A DNA stretch of 64,000 nt, taken from assembly GCF_030463535.1 (NCBI RefSeq), contig NC_132893.1, forward strand, positions 19,762,027-19,826,026, given 5' to 3'. Position numbers and translations under genes: made by a program. Position 1 is the first letter of the stretch; every line of letters starts with the position of its first letter. The notes under the pieces are model-generated. The model saw only the letters and a program-made list of their open reading frames with translations, had not been told where the DNA came from and searched no databases. The stretch comes from Salminus brasiliensis (lineage: Eukaryota; Chordata; Actinopteri; Characiformes; Bryconidae). Positions 1 through 12,560 of the stretch are shown one piece after another.

Positions 1-532
1 GATAGTGACTCTATAGACTGACCAGCAAACATATATAGGTTGCCTTATTTGAAATATGTGGGGTGTTTTCACCCTTTATAATTCAAAACTGTAAATAAAT
101 TTGTCCACTATCTATATATTTTTTATTGCCTAATTCTGCACTGTTTTATAACTATTACTGTCTGAGTCAGAGGAATTCCAAAACAGCAAATGATGTGGTG
201 TGTTCCTGGATTATGCAGTGATCAGAACCATCCAAATGTGCTTCAAGGCAGAACTACTGGTGAACATGTGGCAGTGTTCTGGTCACTCAAGGCTCATTCC
301 TGCAATCCATATAGGCCCCACCTCACCTCTTACAGGACTTAAAGCAGCATTATGACATAATTGTGCTCCCCCTACAGTTGGGCAGTATAATTTGCGCTTT
401 GACCCATCTCTAAGCACACACACTAGACATGCATTTTACAAGATAAGAGATTCAGATCCAGCATCTAAAGTGAAAGAAGCATGTAGACATTTAAAGGATC
501 CGCCAACATCTCAGCCCGATCTCAAGAGACAT
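1..532. other. non-coding, nothing recognised
   Basis: AT-rich sequence with no open frame of note and no repeat I can name. It ends where a minus-strand SINE begins. Confidence 0.5.
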
Positions 533-745
533 TTAAAGGTAAAAGGTAAGTAACACTCACGTGTTAGGGGCAGTGAGCACACACACACACCCAGAGCGGT
601 GGGCAGCCAACTCCAGCGCCCAGGGAGCAGAGAGGGTAAAGGGTCCTTGCTCAAGGGCCCAACAGTGGCAGCTTGCCAAGCCCAGGAATTGAACCCAAAA
701 CCCTGTTATTAATAGCTCTAACCGCTGAGCCACCACTGCCCACCG
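533..745 (-). repeat. tRNA-derived SINE, minus strand
   Basis: Read on the minus strand, this begins near 743 with a tRNA-like head containing an A-box-like stretch (CTCAGCGGTTAGAG) and a B-box-like stretch (plus strand GGAATTGAACC at 685-695). The body matches the copy at 15949-16235 in order: head, GGGCCCTTGAGCAAGG, TGGCTGCCCACC, GTGTGTG, CACTGCCCCTA. It ends in an ACCTTTA-type tail. Two independent copies in one window establish it as a dispersed family. I do not know the family name. The missing stretch after the GTGTG segment makes this copy shorter than the other. Confidence 0.82.
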
Positions 746-787
746 TACATATGTAACAAAAAGACATCGCAGCAGGAATCATAAATG

Positions 788-958
788 TAATAAACTTAAC
801 CTAAACTTAATCTACTACACCTAAACCTAAGTCTAACCTTAATCTGGACACAAATCTAACCTTTACTTTGACGTGTATCATTTCATTACCTAAAATTACA
901 CCTCAAACTTAATCTAACCTTAACATAACCCTTATGACCCTCACCCCAAACTTAACTT
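788..958. repeat. degenerate CCTAA/CTTAA-rich tract
   Basis: Irregular repeats of the form CCTAAACTTAATCTAACCTTAA run for about 170 bp. They recall interstitial telomere-like DNA but do not keep the TTAGGG/CCCTAA unit, so I treat this as simple-sequence decay rather than a telomere relic. Confidence 0.45.
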
Positions 959-3082
959 GTGAAATTCTTTGCCTTTCTATAGGAGTTTTTCAGTCCAGTA
1001 TTTCCTATTAATGGAGACAGCGAGAAGCAGAGCGAATGTAGCCGTAGTGACACTGTTTTCTCAGTTCATCTTCGAGTGAATGGTTGTGTGTGTGTATTTG
1101 TCAAAACAGCGGCACCAGTAGACAGGAGCTGTAGTGAACTCAAGTCATAAAAAATGGACAAAATATCTTCATGCAAATGTTACGAATTTCTTGCGAAACA
1201 GTTCACTCGCATGTATACAAGACATTCTTGTTGAATGTCTCAGCATCAGATACCTCAGGACAACTCCAGTAGTCTTGTGGAGTCCATGCCTCGACGTGTC
1301 AGAGCTGTTTTAGCAAGGACCAACACAGTCTTAGGCAGGTGGTTTAAATGCAATGGAGCTAATACAGAAATCAGACAATATGACTCAAGGCGCACTTACA
1401 AATGTCTTTGGTGCTGAAAAAAGAGACACGCAGGATTGCAAGATGACTCCTGGTCCTGATGTCACTGTGATGACATGCTGATCGGTTTCATATTTGTAAG
1501 GCTAACAAATTCGAGACCTAAAGCAAACATAGCTTTACAGTGAGGTCGAGTGATGTGCTGAATGATATGGCCAGAGGACGCGGCCTCCTTTATGTTTGTT
1601 TAACTGTCGGAGCTTGGAGTAGCTTGGAACAAAAAAATCTAAGACTCATGGCACAAGAAGAGGATCTTTGTGTTTTTTTTGTATTATTTAACCACTTAGC
1701 ATTTGTTTTATTTTGTTGACAAATGCTCTTGTTTATCTGCATTTTGCCTCAAGCTTTTGAAGTGAAATCAAGCTAAACAGCTTTTGTTTACTGCCTTTTA
1801 TTCTCTAATTGGTTTTGCACGCTTAAGAAAGAAATATTAGTGAAATTAATGTTTTTTAGAAGATTTTTACAATAACAAATATAATGACCAATATTGACTT
1901 TATCTTAGTAATTCCACATTTCACCTTGTTTGCACTTACTTGCAGACATGATTATTACTTAGTAATGTGTGAGCCAACAAGTTCTTAAATAAAAAAACAA
2001 GTTCTTCTTAAATAAAAGGCAACTGTTCATTAGATGCGAAATTCTTCAAAGCGCTGGAAATGAAAGAAAGGATTGGCTTTGCCTTCATTAGTGCTTTCAT
2101 TTGAATTGAAAAGAGATGGGAGAGTTGTCTCACAACCACTGTGGCTCGAATAAACCTCATTGAGGTTAAGGAGTGTCTCAAGGGAGAACCACAAAAAGTC
2201 AGAAGGGAAACAAAAAACAACGGATGATCTTATTGTGCACCCCTCTCACGCATGTTATCTTATTATCCACCCCATGTGGGAATGTTGTGAGGAAGCATCA
2301 GTAAACGGTTAAAGTGGGTCTCTGTGGTTCCATGTTGGCTATGGGGAAACCCTTAAGACAAAAAGCTTCCAAGCTTCCACGACTTAACAGCAAACAGGTG
2401 ACCATGTCGCTGGGGTTGGTCTCTGCTTTACATTATTGTCAACAAAGTGGCCAACAATAGACTCATTTGTGAAGCTCCAAAGCCTCCTGACAGAATGCCA
2501 TGGGAAAGTTACACTAATTTATGACCTTTTTTTTTTTTTTTTTTGTATAACATGCTTACTAATTTTTTGTCTCCAGAAGAAGAACTGCCAGGGGAAATGC
2601 CAAAAATGACACTTACCCTAGCTTTTAACAATGCTTTAGTGCTTTTTGGAAGTACTGGTGATATTTTATCTCCTCTAAATTGTGTGCGGCACAGATCGCT
2701 GCATGTGAGTAGAAAGTGTGAAGTGAAGCTTTGGTATATGCCAAGCTTTCCGAGTGGCCCTGATTTTGGGAGATATCAACAAAAAGCACCTCTGTCCAAA
2801 TACAAGACAGTTTGGTTTGGATCTGCAGCCTCGTGATTGTGATAGACAATGCAAGTGATCTAGTAAAAATCTGTATTATCCAATCATTACAATGTAAACA
2901 GTCATTCAGAGATGCTTGATGTGAAATTCACCACAAAAGCGGTTCTTCTATGGTATCACTCAATAAACCATTTGAAGCACCTGTATTTTAAAGAATGTAA
3001 TGAGGGGAAAAAAGTTTTTTTCAAACAACCCATCCTCAGGTATCTGCCCAAAAAGGTCTAGAGGAGGCCATTTCGATTACTG
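959..3082. other. non-coding stretch, no gene found
   Basis: Only short chance open frames are present, the longest 97 codons at 2543-2836 with no recognisable domain. It includes a T17 run near 2527 and, at about 2935-3000, one copy of the dispersed GGTTCTTCTATGG repeat that recurs elsewhere in the window. Confidence 0.5.
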
Positions 3083-3740
3083 ACTGGCTGAGCATCATTA
3101 TCGCAGCATTAGTGTAACTACTTCGTCAACTGCCTGGTCTCACCCAGCATCACTACTGTAGCGTTACCAGCTACTCCATTAGCATCAGTACCACGGCGTT
3201 AGTGTAGCTGCTTTGATGACTGCCAGCCTCACCCAGCATCGCTACCGTGGCATTAGCATCATTATCGTGACACTAGTGTAGCTACTGTGACAACTGCCAG
3301 CCTCACCCAGAATCGCTACCATGGCGTTAGCATCATTATGACAACATTAGTGTAGCTACTGCGATGACTGCTGGCATCACCCAGCATTGCTACTGCTCTA
3401 TTAGCATTAGTACCACAGCATTAGTGTAGCTACTGCGATGACTGCTGGCCTAACCCAGCATCACTACCGTGGAATTAGCATCATTACCGCGGCATTAGTG
3501 TATGTACTGTGACAACTGTCTGCTTCAACCAGCATCGCTACTGCTGTGTTAACATCAGTACCGCAAGGTTGGTGTAGCTACTGTGATGACTGCCGGCCTC
3601 AACTAGCATCGCTACTGCGGTGTTAACATCAGTACCGCAAAATTGGTGTAGCTACTGCGATGACTGTCAGCCTCAACTAGCATCGCTACTGCTGTGTTAG
3701 TATCATTATCACGCCGTTAGCATCACTATCACGGCTTTAG
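3083..3740. repeat. 74-bp tandem repeat array (about 9 units)
   Basis: The landmark GTGTAGCTACTG recurs at 3202, 3276, 3350, 3424, 3498, 3572 and 3646, exactly 74 bp apart each time, with a first copy at 3112 carrying 16 extra bases. Each unit contains two sub-parts of the form CATTAGCATCATTACC and CAGCATCGCTACTG, so the unit itself looks like an older, shorter duplication. The units differ by several substitutions, so the array is not freshly made. A related but irregular array lies at 21230-21640. Confidence 0.9.
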
Positions 3741-4010
3741 TCACAAGCCATGTGGTCTTGGGCCCTTCACATTTAAAACTGGTACATATGTGGTCTACAT
3801 CTTAAGGCTCTGAGGGCAAGGCTTGCAGCCTTTACCAGGCACATGAAATGGTACATAAAACATAATAGATGTCATTTGTTGCCACAACAACTAACAGCAG
3901 ATATTTTGGTCCCAAACTCCCCATTGTTAAAATGCCATTGACGTTTTATGCAGAAAATAGAAGTTTTGCTAAAATAGGTTTGCCTGTTTTTCCTTGTTTC
4001 AAAAGTTCCT
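3741..4010. repeat. flank shared with the second array copy
   Basis: The sequence after the array (TGCCACAACAACTAACAGCAG, then ATATTTTGGTCCC and CCATTG) has a diverged counterpart after the 21.2-21.6 kb array (TGCCACAGCACC, ATATTTAGGTCCC, CGATTGGC). The arrays therefore appear to be part of a larger dispersed element rather than independent simple repeats. The element boundaries are not resolved. Confidence 0.55.
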
Positions 4011-7000
4011 TCCACCTTCAAAAGAAATGATCATAAGTTTACTTTCCTTGTGGAGGAGGTGAGTAGGTATGTAAGTACCAGATGCAGCAATGGTTACAAG
4101 AATATTTTGGCAAGTATGCTACTTTAATAAGAAGAGTAAATTAAAAGGGCAAAATGAGCTTAAATTTTCCTCTTTGTAACAAAGCTAAGCAGCACTGAGT
4201 CTTCAGATACAGGCACACGTGATTCTGGACCTAGTTGACCTCTATAGCATGTTCAGTGCTGGAACACAAGCTGATATCATGTTGAGTCTCAGAATAAAGA
4301 ATGGACTCACAGGTGATGCAGACGCCAAGATGCTCTCACATGTGGGGAAGGTTATTGTAATGAGAAATTCTAGAACAAATGAGTCACAGAGTCTCCTAGA
4401 ACCAGTCCAGCGCAAATCTACAAGGGGCTTTCTGCACACTTACAGCAAAAGAGAGGGGCCACAAGACGAGTAAATCTCTCTTATGTCCAATCTTTCTTTG
4501 ACACCTTACAGAATTGCTGTTGACCAGATATTATTTGAGTGGTGAACCATTCTTGGCAGAGCAGTATTGTTTCTGGATTTGAACACAACTCTGTTTGAGT
4601 ACCAAGACGATACCAGTAGATCTTCTAAGTCCTGTAAGTTGTGCGGTGGGACCTGCATGAATCGCATCAATAAGTCTTAGGAACCCATGACTAGGATTGT
4701 AGTGGCATTCCGGTTGTTAGGTATGTCATAATATTAAAATTAATAGTTATCATATCGGTGTTTAAAGAATCCCACCAATTTCTTACAATTTTTGTGGTTT
4801 TGAAAATCAGTCAGTCGTTTAGCAAAAAATCGTTTAATGAAGAAAATAATCATCAGATTCATTCAGAATGAAAATAATCGTTAGCTAGATACAAAATAGC
4901 TCAAAAGCTCCACCTCATCTTATTTGCTTATTTTACTAGCAAAGTGATACTTTTTACATAATTTTCATTATATAATAGTTACAAAAATACAAATTTGTCC
5001 ATATTAAAGCATTTGCTAAATCAATAAACCATTGATCCCAACCGCTTTCATTTCTTTAATGGTCATTATATCTGTTAATTAGAATAATAATAAGAAGAAG
5101 AAGAAGATGAAGAAGAAGGAGAAAATGTAGAATTGTGAAATAACTGTATGCTGTGATAAAGTAAAACTGTGATATTTACACGGTTATCATAGTTAAAACT
5201 GTATATCATTGCAATCCTACCCATTCACCCATTGTCCTTTCTTGAACCTTTTTTGGTAGGTGCTGACCACTGCATACCAGTAAAAACTCACAAGATCTGC
5301 CTGATGTTTTGTAAAGGCTCTGACTCAGTTGTCGTTATTGTAGCTATTACAACTTGACCCTTGTTAAAGTGGCTCAGATACTTATGTATGTCCATTTTTC
5401 TTGCTTTTAACACATTATCTTCAAGAACGGACTGTCCACTTGCTGCCTAATATAGCTTACCCCTTGATAGACCCCTTACAGTGGTACTAATGTTATGGCT
5501 AATCAGTAATGATATCTGCATGTGAAGTACTGTAAAGGTGAGTTTTCATTATATGTCCTCTTTAAAATAATAGTAGTGATTTACAGTGGTCAGTCTAATC
5601 AAGTTGTTTGACTGGCCAGCTAGCAAGATTAGTTAAAATTGTAAGCTAATGTTAGGCAACTACATTAAAGTTTACTTTAAGCTTTAACTTTAAATTGATA
5701 AATATCACAAACAGTTGAGTAACGCAGTGGGCGAACATTGGGAATTTGTAGCAAGCTAACATTATCTAACTAACAAGCTAGTACCTGTCCTGTAGAAAAA
5801 AGTTTTTTTCTATCCTGTAAGATTTTATTTATAAAATAATTTTATTTATAAGTCATTTTGGAGCAGTTATATTGGTCCATTCATTTAGATCTAATCACCC
5901 AGTGTACAGAACAGCTACCAGGTTCAAATGATGAGTTAAAGTAAAAATGGACAAAAATGGAGATACATGTTTTTCATTGCACAACAGCGATATGGATCGC
6001 TTTCACTTAATATGAAATATTATGTCTTTATGTCTTTATGTCTATATTTCTCTGATGAAAACAGTTCTTTTACCAGCTCTAATCTTCTTCCGGTGATGTT
6101 ATCTAATGCTTAAAGAAAAGCCCCCACTGGCGGTGTTATTGTTAACCCAGTAGCTGGGCTACACAATACTACCCTAAAACTACCCAGCAAAGTGACCCAA
6201 CTGACTCTGGGATAGAAAAATACACCAGTAGATTTTAGAGCGTAGGTTGTGAGTAGTCCACCATCAAAAATGTCCAGCCAAGAGCGATTCTGTGGTCAGA
6301 AACTAGACGATGGCTAAAATGCTGGTGTGAATGACTGTACACCAGCAAAGCAGAACTAGAAGTCAGTTTTGGAACACAAACAAATGACATTGACTCTATG
6401 CTGTCAGTCACCCATACACCTCTGTTGCTTATGCTCATGCTTTTAGAACAGTAAAGCATTCGTGTCAAGTCTTACTCAGCAGAAAACGGCATAAACTATT
6501 GCACATTGTAAACAGAATGATATACTGCTGCCAAAATGAGCAGACTTCTGTGTGCATTGTGATCATCCCCTTTGTGTAGGTCTTGGAAGCTTGCAGAGAT
6601 ATTTAATGGCACATGCAGGAACATGTTCTTTCAGAGCTCTGCATCAAATCGGTGGGGTTTCTTTGCTTCTCTTGCCTTTTTTCCAGTTTGGCTCTGTTCA
6701 TAGGCACTTCTGGGGGCATTCTGCTTTGTCTTCCAGGCAACAAATAATGTTGATCCACAGCAACTTTTACTGTTAAAGAGCTGGCTCTCAGTTAACATAG
6801 CTTAATGAGGAACAGCAGAATGTAGTATTAAGGCTCAGAGAGGAATAGCATTAGACTTTGCATGTAAACAACATCAACAACATCAACAAGAACAAACTCT
6901 TAAGCACAGAAATCTGATTGGCATTTTACCCCACAAAACAGCAAGATTAGGAATTACCCATTATTTCACAGCAGAGAATACTGTAGTGCCCCATAACTCA

Positions 7001-7364
7001 TTCTGTGATAATGTACAAAACAAACGTTAAAAGATTAATGAAGGCTCTCCACAGTGCAATGCAAATTGAGCTGCCATGTAGGCAGACCCTGCAGTACTTT
7101 TAATTGGCTGAATAGGCTGTAGGCTGAACATGAATATTGAATTATCCAAGACAACAAAAGTTACATATTAGATGTATTGTGGCTTAAGTTATTCAAAGAA
7201 AAATAGAAAATTTAATTTTCTATTACTATGATTTTTTTGATGATTTTTTTGGTCAAAATATTTGCCTTGTAATGTGAGTTTTTAATACAAGGTCTAAATG
7301 TCTATTTTTATTGGGATTATTTAATATGCTTGTTATTTAATATGCTTAATTAAATTGCTTGTAC
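4011..7364. other. non-coding stretch, no gene found
   Basis: No open frame longer than 84 codons and no domain that I recognise. It contains a short AAG/AAGG-rich purine tract at about 5090-5128 and otherwise unstructured AT-rich DNA. Confidence 0.5.
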
Positions 7365-8840
7365 ATTACAGTGGTGGTCAAAAGGTTACATACACATTTC
7401 ATGTTGTCAGGCCCTCGTTATTGTGCCCTTCCCCGGAGTGTTCCCAGGTCGCCGTCCACATGCCCATATAAGGACTTCCACCTCATTTGTGTTGATTCTG
7501 TGTTCATGGGTTGCACCTGGGACTGGGAGCATTTAAGGAGCCTCGCTCCAGCCAGTTACTGCTGTAAATTGAATCCCTATGTGTTTGTGGTATGTTCATG
7601 TTAGTTGGCATCTTGTCTTGATCTTGGTTAGCTGTCTTCTGGTTCTCGAGGCAGTTCCGTTATGTCGCGTCCAATTCATGATCCCTGGTGGCTCAAGTTC
7701 ACAAGGAGTTCCACAGCAGACTCAGGTTGGGCTTGCCCTGTTATCTCATTCAGGCAGCTGGTTCTCCAGTTACCCCTTTATTCCTGTAGAGCGTTGCCCT
7801 AGTTCTCAGTTCAAGTTTCCCCCAGTATCGCCCAAGCAATGCTTGTGGCTGTTTTAAGATCTCCCTGTTGTTTCCCAAGCTAGGCTTGTGGTTTTCGTTT
7901 ATCCCTTCCACGTTCTGATTTTGATAGATTGCGGCTCAATCCCCTGTTACTCTCTGCTCCTCCCAGTCCCAGGTTTGTTGTTTTCACCATTTTGTTTGTC
8001 ACATTCTGTTTGAGTTTCAGTTTTATCCCTTAGATTGCTGCACCTTGTTTTCTCTGCACCTTGTTTCAATGAAGTCTTGCTTAGATCCATCTCTGCAAGT
8101 GTTCTCCCTGTCTGTGTCTGGCTGCAGGATGTTAACTCATTCTGTGGCAGAATGAGTGGACTTAATACATCTTAGAAATAGAAAAATAAACAAATGAATT
8201 GAGGTCAAAATAATTCCACACCATCAAAAATATTCATACAGCAATTTGAGGTAGAATTTAGAAATAGTAATTTGAAGCTAAACATCCTGTTAGTGGTCAC
8301 AGTTGACTACGGCTGATAGCTTCTCTTTGCTCACATAAAAATAAGTTGTTTGACAGCACTTTTTTGGTTTGACCAGCACAATGGAAATGTCCAAAGAGCT
8401 TTAAAGAGATTTACACAAGTCAGTAATGTCTCTTGGAGCCATGTCTAAACAACTGCAGATTCTAAAGTCATCAGTTCAAACATGTTACAGTTCATGGAAA
8501 GCCATGAACTGGAAGCTGCTGGAACACCAGTGTCACTGTCTACAGTCAGGTTTTACATCGCCATAAACTGAGAGGCTGCTGTCCAAGAAGAAGCCCCTGC
8601 TCCAAAACACCTTCAAGCTCGACTAGAATTTACAGCTGACCACCTGAACAAAGAAGTCTTCTGGAGGAACGTTTTATGGTCAGATGAGACAAAGATTGAA
8701 TTTGTTTTGGCAACGATAATCAGAGGGATGTTTGGAGCAGTAAAGGTAAGGCATTTGACACAAGGAACACTGTACCAACAACATCAACTCAATTGAAGTC
8801 TTTAGAAATAAAGGTAAACCAGCAAATCCCAGAGACAAAT
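7365..8840 (+). mobile_element. decayed Tc1-like transposon, interrupted
   Basis: The left end (CAGTGGTGGTCAAAAGGTTA from 7370) resembles the terminal repeat typical of teleost Tc1-like elements. After the LTR-like insert (7405-8136), 8300-8800 reads as a broken Tc1-type transposase: a helix-turn-helix-like part, then residues close to HLNKEVFWRNVLWSDETKIE at about 8640-8700, where the Asp of WSDE would be the first catalytic residue. The frame breaks soon after and I see no matching right terminal repeat, so the 3' half is lost or too diverged. Clearly non-functional. Confidence 0.72.
7405..8136 (+). mobile_element. LTR-like repeat, copy 1
   Basis: This stretch shares ordered blocks with 35615-36316: CCATATAAGGACTTCC, TTGTGTTGATTCT, GAGTTGCACCTGGGACTGGG or a close variant, GGAGCATTTAA, TTGAATC, AGCTGGTTCTCCAG, CCCAAGC, and CTCTGCAAGTGTTC near the end. 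It starts with TGTCA, has a TATA-like CATATAAGG about 65 bp in, and the sister copy carries AATAAA just before the shared terminal block and ends in TGACA. TATA signal, poly(A) signal and TG...CA ends fit a solo LTR. No internal retroelement genes flank either copy, and I see no clear short target duplication, so another transposon type is possible. Confidence 0.55.
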
Positions 8841-9689
8841 GTATTAATTGACCATATTCAGCAATAAATTAAATAATACAATTAGTAATTTAATAAAGGT
8901 ATATTTTATATTGTGAATTAATAAAGATTTAAATGGAAACACATTTCTTATAACTGCAGTTAAAGTACAAGGCAAGCCTGGAAACTTCCATTTGTAACAT
9001 TTAATATGCAGTGATCTACAAACGACCTCATTATAGACAAATAAATGAGACGTTCCACTGGGATTTTCCAGCAAGCATCCCGTGGATATGCTTTCCTTGG
9101 CTGTTTAGAGGGCTCCTAGACATGAGGCAGATTCCCTCGTGCCTCTGGGGCGCAGAGGTAAACTGTTTTTCTGGCTCATCAGTTTAAAGGTCATATAACA
9201 CTTTCCACATTTGTGTGCGTTACACTAAGCTGTCGTGATAATCTTGCTCCGGTAGACCAAACAGCCTTGCAAACTGGCAGTGTGAGGTCTTTGTCAAAGA
9301 AGATGGATGAGCTGAAGTGTGAGATTAGTGACATAAGGATTAATGGACGTTGTGTGTGTGTGTGTGTGTTATGGAGACTGGGCTGGAGAGAGATTATCCA
9401 GATACTCTAGTTTTACTACAGGACTGCTTCCTAATTACGTGCAATCAGGAGGATACTAGCAGATCCACTGGCATTGGACTGTGTAAGAAAGCAAATGAGC
9501 AGTTGGGGTCCTAAACGCAAGCTGGCAATGACTTTTAAAAGACACATTTGCATTTGCTTAACTTTTGTAAAAAATAGTTCATTTTCTACACTAGGTCCAC
9601 CTTCATGAAGTCCATCTTTCTACAGCCTGTCTACTGTCAGCTAAGGTCCTATTTGGTGCAGTTCATAGGTTTGAGAAGTGGCCTTCGGA
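8841..9689. other. non-coding stretch
   Basis: No supported gene. A short (GT)n run lies at about 9350-9370. Confidence 0.5.
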
Positions 9690-9815
9690 CTGCAGCCAAG
9701 ACCAGCATCCATGGCTGAGGTGCCCTTAAGCAAGGCACCCACACCCAGACACTGAGGTGGCTGCCAATCACTATGGGTGCGTGTTCACACTGGTCAAATC
9801 ACTAGTGAGTGTGTG
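9690..9815 (+). repeat. partial SINE body
   Basis: Blocks TGCCCTTAAGCAAGGCACCC, GTGGCTGCC and TGGGTGCGTGTTCAC correspond in order to the body of the SINE at 15949-16235, but the tRNA-like head is missing. A 5'-truncated or diverged relative, plus orientation. Confidence 0.6.
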
Positions 9816-10378
9816 AGGTTAAGGTGGAATTCTGTTGCACAACTGTGCAATGGTGGTAAAGTGTGCAAATTTTTGCTGTTAGTTTTCCCAGGGCTTCATC
9901 CACCCCAAAATGCTTCATTCACCAGAGTAAAAAAAGAGATTAATGTTTAACTTAACCTCCTTATTGCCCTTATCCCCTTTAATATCCTCCATCATCTGGT
10001 GTTAATGGTGTTAGCCCAGTAGTTATTGGGTTACTGATGAGAGAGAGAAACTTTGCCGGCCCTAGAGGAGAATTTAGCCTTGCTACATTTTCTCATCAGT
10101 GATTTCAGCTAACCCCTACTCACATTCAGCCCTACTGCGTATATGAAGAAATTCACAGATCTACATTGTATATCACTGGGATGCTGTACGCCCTATGGCT
10201 TAGATGGACCTAAGTGTACAAATACAGTACATTTTCTATTAGAAGCTATAGTTTCATGACCTCTTCTGTGGAGTTTGTACTCACAGTCTTTCTGTGAACT
10301 CTGGCAGCAATAAGTAGGTGACCATGGACCATGGAGGCAGTCATGAGCCATAATAATGAGTGGTGACATGGCTGAGGT

Positions 10379-10490
10379 TCTAAGAAGGTGCTACAAAGAG
10401 TTCTTTGAGTGAAGCCATAGAAGAACATTTTTTGGTTCCATTAAGAGACATTTTTGTAAAAAGAGATGTGAAGAATCTTTTAAAGCATTT
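10379..10490. repeat. AAAGAACC/GGTTCTT dispersed repeat
   Basis: AAAGAGTTCTTTGAGTGAAGCCATAG followed by GGTTCCATTAAGAGACATTTT fits a short repeat found again at 2935-3000, 11220-11640, 17480-17765, 35140-35262 and 58700-58830. Typical members read GGTTCTTCTATGGCATCACTCAAAGAACC. This looks like a non-autonomous transposon family, class unresolved. Confidence 0.6.
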
Positions 10491-11219
10491 GTGATCGATC
10501 ACACACTTTTCTGAGGCAGTACTGAACCATAATAATGATTGATGACTGCTTCCTGCAGCTTGTCTCATCTGACAGTTAACATGTTTTTTTTGTTTTTTTT
10601 TTGAGCACCAATGGCATTTCAGAGTTATCCTGTCACATCTGCCTGTCTAGCTTTTAGCATTATGTACATTCATCCATTGTTGCCATACCTGACGTGACTG
10701 GATTTGTGAATATCACACACTCTACACACACTCTTTTCCATGGGGGACTTCCTCAGCAGGTGAAGGGCCCTGCGCAACTCATGTAGTTTGCATAAAGAAA
10801 GAAATGCCACTAACCAAACTGGTGTCCAACCAGAAATAATTAGGGTGGTGGACCACTATCAGCATGATAATCATTGTACATGGTAGGCATACAAATAGGA
10901 TTGGCCTTTTTATTAGAAATCCTAGTATCGCTTGCTGCTCAACACAGAGCTGCTCTTGGTGGGATACTCTCTGGCAAACCACTCTATACCTAGCAGTAAC
11001 ACTGTGAAAACCCCAACAACCCCAGCTGTGCTTGATACAATTATAGCAGTGCCATTCACACCACTATGGTACCTCCATGTCCTTGATTGCAGTTTCCATG
11101 GTCTGAAACTGAGCAGTAATTAATGGGGAGGTGGGTAGATAATCTGCAGTATGTAGCTATACACCAACAGTATGTAGGGGACCTGTATGTAAGATGTTTC
11201 TTATATGTGAATGGCAAGT

Positions 11220-11640
11220 GTACAGAATTTACTCCATAAAGGTGCCAAAAAAGGGTCCTTTACATGATGACCGAATACATCTGTGTTCCTTATTAAACTT
11301 CCAATCGAAGGTTCTTTTTATATATGTGAATGTGAAGGAGGTAAGGGTTCTAAGACACTGTTACAAATAAAGGTGCTACAAAGGGTTCTTTGAATGATGC
11401 AATAGAAAAGTGGACGTAAAAGCTCTTCACACTGACATCACTTAGCAAAAATTCTGTTCTTCTATGGCATTGCTCAAAGAACCCTTTGTAGGACTTTTCT
11501 TTTTTTAGAGTGAACTCTAAATGAATATAGAACCTTTAAGAACTTTCCACAACTCAAACGCTCTTCACCCTTAGTTACTTAAACAGGGTTCTTTTGAAGA
11601 GCCTAAAGAGGTTTTACCACAGAAGGACATAAATGCTGAA
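11220..11640. repeat. cluster of AAAGAACC/GGTTCTT repeats
   Basis: At least three overlapping or adjacent copies: AAAAAAGGGTCCTTTACATGATG, GGTGCTACAAAGGGTTCTTTGAATGATGC, and TTCTTCTATGGCATTGCTCAAAGAACCCTTTG. Alternation of sense and antisense arms suggests nested insertion or local inverted duplication of the same element. Confidence 0.65.
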
Positions 11641-11923
11641 ACACAGTTTTTAAGAGTTTACGTAGGTGCTAAAGTTGCCTCTAAGCCCATTATGGAAGAA
11701 GGGTGAGTCATTATTTCTGCTGAATTTTGAATTGTTGTTCATCCACATCAGGAGGGAGTCCTGAATCTGGAAAGTGCTCCAGACCTGCAGCTGTTTTAAT
11801 AAAGAATGAGAGAGCATGAGAGGGATAGAGATGAGAAAGATAGAGAGATATGGAGAAATGTGCCTAATAAAACGTCCATATGCATTGGGCTCTTTCCATT
11901 GCCTGCTTGTTATGAAGAGATCC

Positions 11924-12193
11924 ACACTCTCGGTTGTTTATTGCATTAATTTTTTCCCATTCTCCTTTCAGAGAAGAGGAGCGTATGTTAACTAAACACC
12001 CCGGCTGTCTCATTTACTGCTGGGCCTGTGGAGGCCTACAACCTAGAATATGTTCATTAGCACGAAGTATCTAAATGGATGGGAATTATGACAGATAATA
12101 AACGCTGTAAAACACACTTCATCAGTAGTAGGCTAAGCAGTAAATGTTAAAGGAAAACACTCTCGGTTGTTTATTGCATTAATTTTTTCCCAT
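11924..12193. repeat. 37-bp perfect direct repeat, 233 bp apart
   Basis: The same 37 bases (beginning ACACTCTCGGTTGTTTATTG and ending TTTTTTCCCAT) occur at 11924-11960 and 12157-12193. The following 20 bases remain partly alike (CTTTCAGAGAAGAG against CTTTCAACAGGAAGAG), so the duplicated unit was longer. Neither copy belongs to a repeat seen elsewhere in the window. Confidence 0.9.
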
Positions 12194-12560
12194 GCACTTT
12201 CAACAGGAAGAGATTTTACGGTGAGTTGTTGTTAAGTTGCTGTTTTTGCTATGACCTCATTCCCGGTCACAACACAGCGAAATGCAAACTCGTGTGATTT
12301 ATTGCTTGACTTTTTTCCCTAATTTGTTGGCCTGAAGGCACCCAACCAGAGCTTCCCTGCGGATCTGCTGGATTAGAGACCTCCTGAAACATAAATAGGG
12401 TTGAGAAAAAGGGACAGTAAAAGATAATCCTTGGTTCTTGTCAATATTGCCATTGGTCATGCTTTCAAAAGCCGCGTGAAAGTCAACCAGGCTGGCCATT
12501 TTAATGAACCCGCGTAAAGCAGGAGGAACACATTTTATAGGGGTCTGATTCAGCTGTTGT
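12194..12560. other. complex non-coding stretch, possible conserved element
   Basis: Unlike its AT-rich neighbours this segment has high sequence complexity, no simple repeats, and homeobox/CCAAT-like words (ATTAAT, CCATTGG, GTCAATATTG). Conservation cannot be seen from one sequence. The label is a suggestion from base texture only. Confidence 0.25.

Noticed and set aside
788..958. Interstitial telomeric DNA
   Set aside because: The TTAGGG/CCCTAA hexamer is not kept. It is only a CTTAA/CCTAA-rich tract.
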